DNA of 64,000 nucleotides, taken from contig CM043957.1 of assembly GCA_014529385.2 (NCBI GenBank), positions 89,306,881 to 89,370,880 of the forward strand, given 5' to 3'. The notes below the pieces were generated by a model that made no database searches, was not told the origin of the DNA, and saw nothing but the letters and a program-made list of their open reading frames with translations. Both the position numbers and the translations under genes were made by a program. Of the stretch, positions 1-11,342 are shown piece after piece; position 1 is the first letter of the stretch, and each line of letters begins with the position of its first letter. Origin of the DNA: Adiantum capillus-veneris (lineage: Eukaryota > Streptophyta > Polypodiopsida > Polypodiales > Pteridaceae).

Positions 1-1
1 G

Positions 2-1192
2 TATGTTTCAAAATGTGTAGTATGCCAAAAGACCAAGTATGATAGAGGGAAGCAACCTGGATTACTCCATCCATTGCCTATTCCAAATTCGCCATGGGAG
101 AGTATATCCATGGATTTCATCTTTGGATTACCCAAGTCTATCCATGGGAATATAGGAATATGGACAATAGTCGATAGGTTTAGCAAGCAAGCACATTTTA
201 TTCCTGTCAAAAAGACTATTAAGACACATCAAATGGCAACTCTCTTCATATCTCAGATTTTCAAGCACCATGGATTACCCACATCCATCGTGTCAGATAG
301 AGATCCTAGAATGACCAGTAATTTCTGGAAAGGTCTCTTTGAAAATCTAGGAACAAGATTGAATTTCTCTTCGGCTTATCACCCACAAACGGATGGCCGA
401 AGTGAGATAGCCAATCTTACGATACTCGATCTACTCAAGACTTATGTTACCGAAGTAGATCAACGCTCATAATGGGAAAAGTATTTACCTCTAGTAGAGT
501 ATGCCTACAATAATACTGTCCATACTTCTACGGGAAAAGCACCTTTCGAGATCATAGAGGGAAGACCTAAAAGTCCCTTGCTACTCAAAGTACATGGGAA
601 GATCTTCGCCGCCGATGAGTATAGCCGTGACCTACAAGAATCTTTTCAAAAGATTAGGGAGGCTATAGCCATCTCTCAACAAAGGCAAAAAGCTGCTGCT
701 GATAAGCACAGAAGAGTCTTAATGTTCAAAGAAAATGATTGGGTCTTACTCATGTTTCCTAAGGCTCGATTAAGGCAAACGACGGGCAAAAATCCTACGG
801 GCCATCAAAAGTATTATGCTAAACTAGCAAAAAGATACTATGGTCCTTTCCAAAACTTGAAGCCCATCAATGAGACGGCTTATCAACTCAAGTTGCCCAA
901 CCATTGGCTTATACACAATGCCTTTCATGTAAGCCTACTTAAGCCCTACAAAGGAGAGCCACCATCTGAACCAATTATTGAAGACCCTCCCGAAGTTGAA
1001 GACCAAGAAGAGGTGCTACAACCCGAAGCTGTCCTTTGGCATGAAGACAAGCTACTACGACATGGTAAGATAATCCGATGGTATTTTATTAAGTTCAAAA
1101 ATTATCCTTTTGAAGATGCTAAATGGATGCAAGGAGTACAACTTAAGGATAGTATGAACCTTGTCAATGCTTACAATGCTACATTAGAGTAA
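2..1192 (+). pseudogene. Ty3/gypsy chromovirus A, integrase to chromodomain (5' end cut by window)
   Basis: This is the C-terminal end of a chromovirus polyprotein. It starts inside the integrase zinc-binding region (CVVC near the first codons), continues through the integrase core (SMDFIF, VSDRDPRM, HPQTDGRSEIAN) and ends in a chromodomain-like tail (WYFIKFKNYPFEDAKWM). The frame is open from base 2 to the stop at 1190-1192 except for TAA at 470-472. The matching codon in element C is CAA (55110-55112), so the stop is a C-to-T change. Copy B (from 3767) is nearly identical to it, and C is a more distant relative. The integrase would have inserted the element, with the chromodomain guiding targeting. 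It cannot make a full protein here. Confidence 0.9.
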
Positions 1193-1552
1193 GCAAATGT
1201 ACAACTCTTTTTTAAATGACTCATGTTTTTGTCTTATAATACTAATCCTCTTTTTAATTATGCACGAATTTAACTAGTATGCATGCTTAGAATCATGTTT
1301 GTGATGACGACGTCTCTCAAACACCAAGTAGAATTTGTCACTCTACTTGGGGAGAATGAAATGGACTAAAGAGCAGACATGCTTGCGGCAGCTATGTCTC
1401 CCAAGCACCAAGTGGATTAGTCATCCATCTTGGAAAGATGTCGTAGGGTAAAAAAGGGATCCTCTACCTGCTAAGTACGATTGACTAATGACTAAGGCTT
1501 TATCTCTTCTACCTCATAGTCAAGGACGACTATGATTTCAAGAGAGAGGTAA
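1193..1552 (+). other. 3' untranslated region and polypurine tract of element A
   Basis: Non-coding sequence between the polyprotein stop and the 3' LTR, aligning with 55833-56191 of element C. It ends in a purine run (AAGAGAGAGGTAA, ending at 1552) that matches the C polypurine tract base for base. Confidence 0.75.
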
Positions 1553-3168
1553 TTTCATAAAATCTAATATCTAACCAACCCAAAAGATTTTCTCATATTA
1601 AATTGATCACTTAATGTGGGAGAATAAATGGGAACAAGTGTTAAGATATAGATATGTGCTTATAGATCTATCTCAACATGGGGCCAATAGTAAAGGGGCC
1701 CAAATGGGAGATGGTCTATCAAGAGCAAAGCTAACCAATGGAGCATAAGACCTTACGGTTAGCTTCATTGAAGACCTCCAATAATGTCTGTAAAAGTCCT
1801 TTGACCTTAGGTAAGCTAGGGCTGAGCTTGAGGTGGGAACCCGGCCCAAGCCCAAGGTGCTTGTCGTGCTTGAGGTGCTTGTCATGCTTGAGGTGCTTGA
1901 TTAAGATGCTTGAGGTGCTTGACTGGCTCCATGCTTGAGGTGCTTGACTTGGTGCATGATTAAGGTGCTTGAAGTGCCTTGAGAAGCTTGCCTGAGATGC
2001 TTGTGGAAACACCCCCTACTTCAAGTGCTTAGTCATGCTTGATGACTAAGGGGCTTGCTCATCCAAAGTCAAAAAGATCCCTACAAGGAGGGGGGTGAGC
2101 CTACAAAGGGGGGGGATGAGAGAGAACACACACACACACACACAAGGGAAGCCCCATCTTGAAGAGGCAGCAAGGACACTTGTCAAGTTCCTCCTCATGT
2201 TGCCCTCATGGTGTGCCTGAAACCTATTGGTTGGCCACCCAAGGGGTCCAATGATAATTTAGGATATTTAATTAATTGATTTTGAATTTATCAAGTCCTC
2301 TCTCTCAAAGGGGAAAGGGGGACACTTGTCCCAAGGCTACCCATGTTGCTTGTAATGGCTCCTGCTTGTGATTGGCTAGGCCTGGAGGGGTCCAATGAGC
2401 TTCAAGCATGAGCTACAAGGGGGGGTCGACCCAAGCAAGCTAGGGGGGTGCTTAGGGGGTATACTCACCCACACACACTCACAAACACTCTCATTGTGTA
2501 CTATGCAAAGTGCAAGAGCTCCCTCTCTTTCTTCAAACAAGTAGAGGTTGAGAGCCTACACCAACACTCTTGGCTATGGAGTGCAAATCCATCCAAGAGC
2601 CATGCTTCAATGCTTGAGCTTGCCATCTATTTCTTCTTCATTACTATGCTATTATGTATGCTAGCACAAGAGTTATGATAAGTGAGGAACTAGCTCTTTC
2701 TCGTATGAAATGTTTCTTCTTCCTCTTCCCTACCCTCATTCCCTGCTAGCTCTCTCCACCTTCGAAGGTGTTTGAGGTCTTGGGACTGAGGCTTGGTATA
2801 GTTAAAGCTTTCTTCAAGTTTAGGTTATGCTATGATGGTGATGCATGAAGCTTTCCATCTTCATTGCTTCACCTAGGTCACAAGGAACACAAAGAATGTA
2901 TTGTAACAAGTCTCTCTTTATGGGAGAAATCATAATACAAATGCCTATTGGAGGGGGGACCGGCTCCACATAAATCCGGTCCTCAACTGTTGTCATGTTC
3001 TCTAAATTCTCTCTCTTGCAAAAGTATTGTCCATGCCAAGTTAACTAATTGCTATAATTATGTTGCTATCTTCAATTATGTCTACCCGCTATGCTCACAA
3101 AATCATTTCTTGAAAGTACTCTCATTAAATTCCGCTACTCTCAAATTGAATAGGCAAATTCCATTACA
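1553..3168 (+). mobile_element. 3' LTR of chromovirus A (diverged)
   Basis: Homologous over its length to the element C LTRs. Shared blocks include the start (TTTCATAA against TGTCATAA), the CA microsatellite at about 2127-2143, and the block around 2970-2990 with CCGGCTCCA and CAACTGTTGTCA. The terminal TG has become TT. The right end near 3168 is set by TTACA and is uncertain by a few bases. It joins directly to the RNase H sequence of copy B, with no primer-binding site or gag after it. Confidence 0.75.
1850..2040 (+). repeat. Minisatellite TGCTTGAGG inside the A LTR
   Basis: About a dozen imperfect tandem copies of a 9-11 bp motif (GAGGTGCTTG and variants). The C LTRs lack this expansion, so it arose or was gained in this copy. 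Confidence 0.7.
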
Positions 3169-4956
3169 CATGCCATGGCATATGAGAGCTGAAGGCTCAA
3201 TACTGATGAACGAGTTTTGGGCATTTATGAGAAAGAGCTTTTAGTTGCTCTACATGCCCTAGACACATGGAAGCACTACCTATTGGGGACTCCATTTATC
3301 CTACGAACCGACCACCAAAGTCTCAAGTATTTCATGACGCAAACCAAACTTTCCGACAAACAAATGAGGTGGGCAAATTTTCTTTCGCAATTTAATTTCC
3401 ATATTGCTCACATAGCTGGTAAGCACAATCAAGTTGCCGATGCACTTTCACGACGACCAAAAGTTAATGCGGTGTCTATAGCTACTCACAATGATCTATC
3501 CTCTATGATAGATGAGTTTGCTACTGACCCTGACTTTAGAGACATAATGTCAGCCCTTGCTTTGGGGAAGAAAGAGGAACCATTCACCTTGCAGGATGGT
3601 TATCTTCTCCACGGCAATAGGCTATGTGTTACCCATTCCCTTCGTGAGAAGGTTATGTATGAATCCCATGCTCCTCCATATGCAAGGCATAGAGGTGTTC
3701 AACCTACTCTCCGAGGAGTAGAGACGTATTTTTATTGGCCTACCATGAAAGTGGACATACAAGAGTATGTTTCAAAATGTGTAGTATGCCAAAAGACCAA
3801 GTATGATAGAGGGAAGCAACCTGGATTACTCCATCCATTGCCTATTCCAAATTCGCCATGGGAGAGTATATCCATGGATTTCATCTTTGGATTACCCAAG
3901 TCTATCCATGGGAATATAGGAATATGGACAATAGTCGATAGGTTTAGCAAGCAAGCACATTTTATTCCTGTCAAAAAGACTATTAAGACACATCAAATGG
4001 CAACTCTCTTCATATCTCAGATTTTCAAGCACCATGGATTACCCACATCCATCGTGTCAGATAGAGATCCTAGAATGACCAATAATTTCTAGAAAGGTCT
4101 CTTTAAAAATCTAGGAACAAGATTGAATTTCTCTTTGGCCTATTACCCACAAAAGGACGGCCAAAGTGAGATAGCCAATCTTACGATACTCAATCTACTC
4201 AAGACTTATGTTACCGAAGTAGATCAACGACCACAATGGGAAAAGTAATTACCTCTTGTAGAGTATGCCTACAATAATACTGTACATACTTCTACGGGAA
4301 AGGCACCTTTTGAGATCATTGAGGGAAGACCTAAGAGTCCCTTGCTACTCAAAGTACATGGGAAGATCTTCACCGCCGATGAGTATAGCCGTGACCTACA
4401 AGAATCTTTTCAAAAGATTAAGGAGGCTATATCCATGTCTCAACAAAGACAAAAAGCTGCTCCTGATAAGCACAGAAGAGACTTAATGTTCAAAGAAAAT
4501 GATTGGGTCTTACTCAAGTTTTCTAAGGCTTTATTAAGGCAAACTACCGGCAAAAATCCTACGGGCCATCAAAAGTATTATGCTAAACTAGGAAAAAGAT
4601 ACTATGGTCCTTTCCAAATCTTGAAGTCCATCAATGAGACGGCTTATCAACTCAAGTTGCCCAACCATTGGCTCATACACAATGCCTTTCATGTAAGCCT
4701 ACTTAAGCCCTACAAAGGAGAGCCACCAACTAAACCAATTATTGAAGACCCTCCCGAAGTTGAAGACCAAGAAGAGGTGGTACAACCCGAAGCTATCCTT
4801 CGACATGAAGACAAGGTACTATGACATGGTAAGATTATCCGACGATTTCTTATTAAGCTCAAAAATTATCCTTTTGAAGATGCTAGATGGATGCAAGGAA
4901 TACAACTTAAGGATAGTATGAACCTTGTTAATGCTTACAATGCTACATTAGAGTAA
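3169..4956 (+). pseudogene. Ty3/gypsy chromovirus B, RNase H to chromodomain, decayed
   Basis: One reading frame covers the end of RNase H (RTDHQSLKYF, VADALSRRP), the integrase zinc finger (CVVCQKTK), the integrase core (SMDFIF, SDRDPRM) and a chromodomain-like tail. Four stops break it. TGA at 3190 (CGA in C), TAG at 4090 (TGG in C) and TGA at 4822 (CGA in A) are C-to-T or G-to-A transitions. TAA at 4246 (TAC in C) is a transversion. The 5' part of the element (gag, protease, reverse transcriptase) is absent, because the A LTR abuts RNase H. The non-coding tail continues to about 5204 and stops before the purine tract, so the 3' LTR is missing too. Confidence 0.9.
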
Positions 4957-5204
4957 GCAAATGTACAAATTTCTTTTAAATGACGTTTGTCTTATAAGAC
5001 TAGTCCTCTTTTTAATTGTGCACAAATTTAACTAGTATGCATGCTTAGAATCATGTTTGTGATGACAACGTCTCTCAAACACCATGTAGAATTTGTCACT
5101 TTACTTTGGGAGAATGAAATGGACTAAAGAGCAGACATGCTTGCGGAAACTCTGTCTCCCAAGCACCAAATGGATTAGTCATCCATCTTAGAAAGATGTC
5201 GTAG

Positions 5205-5316
5205 AGCTTGCAACTAAGATATGAAGATGGAAAGCAAGCTTGCATTCTAAAAGTGGGTTATCAAAGGCCCAAAGAGAGAGCCGAGAATTCTTTTGCTATT
5301 ATATGTTTGATTTTAA

Positions 5317-5370
<54 letters not shown>

Positions 5371-5541
5371 GTGACAGTGAGAGCCTCAGCTTCAGCACAA
5401 AAGTGTGGAACCTGATGACGAGGGCGATGATGATGAAGTAGGCCCCAAGGCCGACGACAATCAGGTTCGCTCATTGAAGTGGATTGCAATTTTCAAGTCC
5501 CTGCGCGAAGAGAGAGAACCCTACCAGTGTCGTCTGTGTGC

Positions 5542-5622
<81 letters not shown>

Positions 5623-5673
5623 GTGACAATGTTTTGATGTGGAGAGAGAGAGCCTCAGGCCAGTGCTTTGACG

Positions 5674-5712
<39 letters not shown>

Positions 5713-5760
5713 ATGCGTAGAATTCCTTTCTCTTTGAATTTTTCCAGACATACAGAATTT
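5205..5760. repeat. AG-microsatellite cluster
   Basis: Long (AG)n runs lie at 5320-5367, 5546-5619 and 5676-5710, with a shorter one at 5641-5652. Two flanks are related (ATTGTGACA before each unique part). The 5400-5545 stretch between the runs can be read as an acidic peptide (EPDDEGDDDEVGPKADD), but nothing marks it as an exon and I do not call a gene. Predicted proteins over the runs are repeat artefacts. Confidence 0.85.
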
Positions 5761-6061
5761 CTTTCCTTCAATTTGCCAAGATGAAGTTTTTAAAAATTAC
5801 ATTGTTTTTTGAGGTTTTACAGTATTTTTCTGTATTTTGGAGCGGAGTTTCTCCTTTCTAGCTTGCCCTCCACCGTCATTCTTGAAATTGAGAATGACAC
5901 AATATTAAGTTGAGACACATTTTTTCTCGAACGTTGCCTCCCTTTCAGGGATTTAATATTTACGTAATTACGTCAAATTTTGTGTGATCACAAGGTCTTA
6001 TTGACACATTTACATGATCACACAGAAACCGGTTTAGGGTGACTTTCAAACCCACAAAATT
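5761..6061. other. Unannotated AT-rich stretch
   Basis: No gene is seen. Two palindrome-like patches near the right end are notable: an ACGTAATTACGT block at about 5963 and two GTGATCAC/TGATCACA blocks at about 5980-6022. Similar blocks (TTTACGTAA, CACGTGATCAC) lie on the far side of the second GC hairpin near 33500, on the opposite strand. Confidence 0.5.
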
Positions 6062-6151
6062 CCCGCCGGTCTTTTCTGTTTCCTCGGCGGGCCCGCCGGG
6101 GTTTATTATTTTCCCTGCGGGCCCGCCAGGAAAACAGGAAAACCCGGCGGG
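6062..6151. other. GC-rich 90-bp imperfect palindrome (hairpin 1)
   Basis: Arms of about 40 bases (6062-6101 and 6113-6151) pair around an AT-rich loop of about 11 bases. The left arm begins CCCGCCGG and the right arm ends CCCGGCGGG. The inner arms pair through GGCGGGCCCGCC, and the middle pairs TTTTCTGTTTCCT with AGGAAAACAGGAAAA. A homologous hairpin with a longer loop is at 33327-33450. Its role is unknown; a transposon end or subterminal structure is one possibility. Confidence 0.8.
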
Positions 6152-6214
6152 CTATTAGAGTTATATATACGCGGGCCCGATCGGACCCGCTGGGTGTATT
6201 AGCGCTTTAGTCTT

Positions 6215-6338
<124 letters not shown>

Positions 6339-6352
6339 TTGTGCCACCTTTG

Positions 6353-6989
6353 TAGGTACGTTGAGAGGAGAGAGGAGAGAGGGGGTCGTGTGGGAGCGTG
6401 CTCTGCGTCGCAGTGCACGGCAGCAGCAGAGTACCTAACCACACAATCCGGTTATGTGTTGTGTGTGTGTGTATGCGTTTGTGGTAGCATGCCTTTTGTC
6501 ATAGTGCGCGGCAGTAATAAGGTACCTTACCACACAATGGGAGTGTGTGTGTAAGCTGTTATACGGAATAGTGCTTATCACGGGGGCATCACCTCGGTGA
6601 CGTGGGGAAGATGGTGTCCTTGTGGTAAGTATTGGGTTACTGTCTAGGTACTATGTCGGTAATGCGGCGAATCTAGTATCCTTATGGTAAGTCAACTTCC
6701 CTTCCCCTTTCCCAAAAAACATATGGGCATCGGTTGATAACACGGCTATATGATGTACGTATGTAGGCCATTGTTTTTCCTTAGATTCAGACGCCACTCG
6801 GTCGGTAACGCGGCTAATAGAGTGTCTTTTGTTAGAAGCATATGTTTTTGCATAAATGTGGCGTTCAGGTCGTTAACCCGACCGTACGAACGTCATATAA
6901 TTTGTATGTGCATGTGCAGTTAATTTTTTAAGTATTAAGTATATGAAATACTTGGTCGGTAACGCGGCTGTGAAGAGTATTTCATATAC
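6353..6989 (+). repeat. Array of about eight hairpins with conserved loop and variable stems
   Basis: Inverted-repeat units lie at 6353-6437, 6483-6531, 6585-6619, 6647-6681, 6721-6762, 6789-6827, 6860-6894 and 6939-6989. In the last six the loop follows GGTCGGTAACGCGGCT (for example at 6799 and 6953), while the stem sequence differs in each unit yet still pairs. The last unit has a perfect 14-bp stem (GTATATGAAATACT with AGTATTTCATATAC). Unit 7 also has a smaller inner hairpin (GGTCG/CGACC). The two leftmost units share a CACACAAT-containing flank and GTACC stems, with a weaker GCGCGGCAGTAATA loop. No ORF explains it. The function is unknown. Confidence 0.7.
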
Positions 6990-7071
6990 AAAATGTATAA
7001 ATTGTTTGATTTTTTTGTTTTTAACTGTCCATTTGAAATTATATACTAGCTAATCATATTCAAAAGAATAC

Positions 7072-7379
7072 TGTTAATCCTCATGGCTCACGGACACCCC
7101 ATCACCTACGACGGACGTGTATTATGTATTTGGTAGAGTCAGGTACCCGGCTTGTCGGTCCAATAGGAAAAGGGTAAGAGTGATCGCCGATGAGAGGCAC
7201 ACTCTAACTGGGACATTCAAGGGATTAGTTGGCTAAGCATGGGCGCCCAAGTGTGAATGGGGTGAGCTCATATAAAAGCCAACTAAACCTAAAATTCACT
7301 CATTCTCTCATTTGTGCAATAGAAGAGTGCTCTTGCTCCATCTCCATCTCCATCTCCATCTTCTTCTTCTTCACCTCCT

Positions 7380-7469
<90 letters not shown>

Positions 7470-7712
7470 TGTGTGCGATCGAGCATTAAGAAGGCACGAC
7501 GGCGGCGAAGCGGTTGAGCGCGGCACGACTGCAGCTTCTTCTTCATCGCGGTGAGGAATCCACCACGAAGGCGAGCGTAGAGCGGTGAGTGACACACCCT
7601 TTGCTCTCTTGAGCTTGCTAGATTAGTCTTGTTGTGTGCTTGGAGCCATTTGTGGCTTGCACACGGTGTATCGGCAAGTCCCTTGCTTCGATAGTGCGGC
7701 AAGGAGCGCACA
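7072..7712 (+). mobile_element. 5' LTR of element D
   Basis: Starts TGTTAATCC and ends GCGCACA. The sequence ATATAAAAGCC at about 7271 is a likely TATA box. A CT-rich trinucleotide tract, a (TG)n run (7381-7439) and a (GA)n run follow. It is nearly identical to 25774-26388 apart from microsatellite length. Confidence 0.93.
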
Positions 7713-7716
7713 TTTT

Positions 7717-7733
7717 TGGCGCCATTGCCGGGG
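7717..7733 (+). promoter_or_regulatory. Primer-binding site of D (tRNA-Asp type)
   Basis: TGGCGCCATTGCCGGGG begins four bases after the LTR. It matches the complement of the plant tRNA-Asp 3' end with one visible difference (A for G), the primer used by Athila/Tat elements. Confidence 0.85.
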
Positions 7734-8643
7734 AATTGCCCTGCACTAAGCCCAAGAGGCACTTTGTGCTTCTCCTATGAGTTGTTTGTAGAAGGAAAGA
7801 AGAGGAAGAGGAAGAGGAATGAGTTGTTTTTCTGCAAGTTGTTAATTTCTGTGTTGTCTGCAAGTTCTGTGATTTCTACATAATGTTGTGTTTTTTGTTT
7901 GCACACAGTCTTTGCACAATTAGTAGTCGTTAGCTTGTTTGCAGTGAATGAATAAGTAGGAAGGCAGCTAGCAATTTCTGCTTGCACATAGTCTGTACAC
8001 AATTTTCTGTCAAGGTTTGCCTGCACACAGTCTTTGCACAGTAAGGTAGTGAGAGAGGAAGTAGGTGGACAGTTAGCTCACTGTCAGCAAGCAGTCAACA
8101 GATTAGTCCGTGGTTAGCAGCACTGTTAGTAAGTAGGTAAGGTAGTGAGTTGTCTGTCTGTGAGTTGTTGACTGGGAGGTTAGGTATGTGACAGTGTGTG
8201 TGGCCAAGAAAGGGTCACCTAAACCGCGGTTATCGCCTATTAAAAAAAAATAAAAATAAAAGAAATCCCAAGCCCAAGCCCAGGCCTCAGTCCTCAGTCT
8301 TATGATATATACTAGACTCACTCTTATATATATACCCTACCCCCTCAAGAGGGAATGAGTTCCCTACTAGAAATTGACGGTTTTAGGGATTCCGAGAGCA
8401 TAAAGTGACCAAACGGAGGGTTGTAAAGCACGGCATGTCCCTCTAACCGAGACGCTCGTTTTGAGCTATCATACGTTCTATTCTATAGCTGGGTCAGAAA
8501 AAAAGGACCAAAAAATCAAAAAATAAATAAATAAGAAAAGACTTGGGTTGCAAAACACCCAAAATTACTAGGTGAGCAGCCTTCACGGGCCCTCACTGAC
8601 ACTTCTAGGGGATCCAAGTCATATGAACCTACACTCTGGATAA
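7734..8643 (+). other. Untranslated leader of element D
   Basis: About 900 bases between primer site and gag with no convincing ORF. A GCACACAGTCTTTGCACA-like motif recurs at about 7900, 7985 and 8025. Long leaders are usual for this group. Confidence 0.7.
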
Positions 8644-11342
8644 GTGTTAGAGCACGAGCATATTGGTAGTGCCTCCATTTACGCGGGCACCCATTATTCC
8701 TCCACCCTAGGTTCTGGACCTTCGGACGGGACTCAAGGTAGCGCGACCCAAGATCCTCATATCGCGTCTAGTGATTCTTCCTCTGACTACGAAGTCATGG
8801 AGGGATATCCTACACCAAACCCTTATAGTTCAAGTCAAGACATGCATGCCATGGGCCCACGGCCCGGGTCCAGCGTGTTTAGCCGCTTAAAAGAGACCCT
8901 TAGTAGAGTTACTCGCTCCAAACATGCAGTTAATGAAATAAATGAAGGGAGTGGGGAAGTAAATTCGTCATTCATACCTAAAATAGACCCTATGCTTCTT
9001 GAGAGTGTACATGTGAATGTTCCATCCACTGCACCTCCTGATCCTTTAGGACTATCTCCCTCTGAGGTTTTACTACCCGATGGTAGGAGTCTTGCCGAAG
9101 TACAAGAGATCGAACGTTATATGCAAGCAACAAGGGAGAGGGAAATTGAGAACCTACGAAGGCTAGAACAAAGTCGAGCCCTGAAAGCAAAGGCTCCTAT
9201 GACAAAAATCATGCCAGCCGAGCAACCGAGTGCTCCCAAGGTAGCAGTCACGGAGGGGCAAGCTATGGGGAGCAATAATGCTTCCACTTCAAGGGAAACC
9301 TCCAGCACGCCAGGCCTAGATGGGATATTCCTAAACAAAAATTGGGAGTATGACCTACAAGCAGAAGCTTTAACTGATTGGTACACAGGACACACCTATC
9401 ATGTGGGTTGGTTAGATGTTCTACAATCCACATCGGGTGCTACTAGCATAGATGAACAACAACAGAAAGTCTGTGATGTCCTCCATAGGATTGTCGAGTT
9501 AGAAAGACAGAACACAGGGATCAACATGCCTTCAACAGGCCTAATGAGATTCTTGGATATGGGAAAGGCCAACCAACCAACCCTATCACAAATGGAGACT
9601 CCCTCAGTGAGCCCCATTGATCCTCCATATGTTGTTTCGCCGGGAGCCTTAGTACAATCTGAGCCCACAAGTAGCAGCTTTACCTTCCCAAATATAGCTC
9701 ATCTTTCTCTTAATGACACTACGGCTACCATGCATATCCCAGTGGTGAGCATGACAAGAAATACACCATGGAGTTCATTTGTTAACACTGCGCCGATGCC
9801 TAGTAGCACAGTGCCCCCAACTATACCTACATGTATGTATCAATCATGTGCACCTGTCGTACCTCAGCCTCATGTAGCTCCTACACCTCCGATTATTCCA
9901 AGAGCTTACAATCCACAATGGCATTATCCAAGCTCTTATACAAGTGGAGCCATGCCATTTAATAATAACATGCCATATCAGGCACCCCCTATGCCTAGGG
10001 CCACGCCTGTAAACTTTGGATCACCGTCTGGTACACCACCATACGAAATATGGGACCCAAGAGCCGTGCGTATGCCAAGGCCAAGGCCAACTCCCATCTC
10101 ACATGTGGTTCCAGGAGCACATACACCCATTATACCTGCTCAAATAGGAGATTTGGCAGCATTTGCTCAAACTATTGATCGCTCTATTGCGGAAAACATG
10201 CGTAGTGCACCCGATAGAGAGCCTAGGAGCAAGGTAGTTCAAGTAGCTAAGCTCACACAGAAATTCAGTGGAGACGGAGATGCTAGAAAGCATATGGAAG
10301 TCTTTGAACATGTGTACGATTCCTTGGAAGAGCACAATGAGCTACATAAGTGTAAGGCTTTGAGTTTGACCCTAAGCGGAAAGGCTGGAGATTGGTATAG
10401 AACCTTAAGAGTAGAAGAGAAAACGATCTACTCTACTCTTAGGAGATTGTTCTTGAAAGAGCACATACGAGAGGGAGTACTTCGGGGTGTAGCCTCTCAG
10501 CTCCAGAAAGCCCAACGAGAAGAAGGTGAATCCGTGAGAGAATTCATTAGTCGCCTAAAGAATTTGAATTCTCGATGCAATCCAAACGAGCGATTCAACA
10601 ACAACCAATTGCTCGATAGATTCATTAGGGGACTACGACATGAAAGTATCTATAATGGCCTAGTCATTAGAGGTATCACTACTTGGGAAGCAGTCACCAT
10701 GAATGCAATCCAATTGGAGGATAATTTAATGATTGCAGGAGAAAGAGTGTCTGCCGAGCCGAAGTCTAGTAGCTCGCAAGCGTCAGGGCATGAGCCAATG
10801 AAGATAAAGCCAATCGTGAAAGAGCAAGCGATATCTGAGATGACTTTGGCAGATCTCACCAAGGCCATCCAAGAAAGCCTTAGGGATAATCGTGCTCCAC
10901 AAAACACTCATATGTATCCAAGAAGGGAGAACAATGGTGCTCAATTTTCTTGGGCCCACATACTACGAGTGAATGCCCTACTTTCAGAGTAAAGTTTAAC
11001 GGGACTTGTAACGCGTGTGGTAGGTATGGCCATCAAGCGAAGGATTGCCTAATGCTTAAACGCATCATGGAAAATAGACCGCCTATAGCTTGGGCAGACT
11101 CACCTCGAGTTCCTGCATTGATGCCTACCCCACCCATGGAGCAACAGTTGCCATTACAGCACATGGTCCCTAGAACCCAAAATGTGGTCCAAACCACGCC
11201 GTTGCCACCTCCAGTGCTAGGACCGCAACCCCCTCATCCAAGAGTTACACCTATGAACCAAATAGGTTGCGAGTCATCTAGTACTTATGTAGATTGCGAA
11301 GAGGACATAGAATCTAGTAACCTATGGAGTCGACATGATTGA
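8644..11342 (+). pseudogene. D gag (capsid, first zinc knuckle), frameshifted
   Basis: The first frame (8644-10992) opens after a TAA; the true ATG is unclear because the ORF begins with GTG. A Pro/Ser-rich N-terminal half is followed by a retrotransposon gag domain (about residues 530-690: LTQKFSGDGDARKHMEVFE, GKAGDWYRTL, FISRLKNLNSRC). Around 10945 the frame moves, and the next ORF (10950-11342) carries the zinc knuckle CNACGRYGHQAKDC. A second shift at about 11340 leads into the protease ORF. Gag would form the virus-like particle and bind RNA. Confidence 0.85.
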
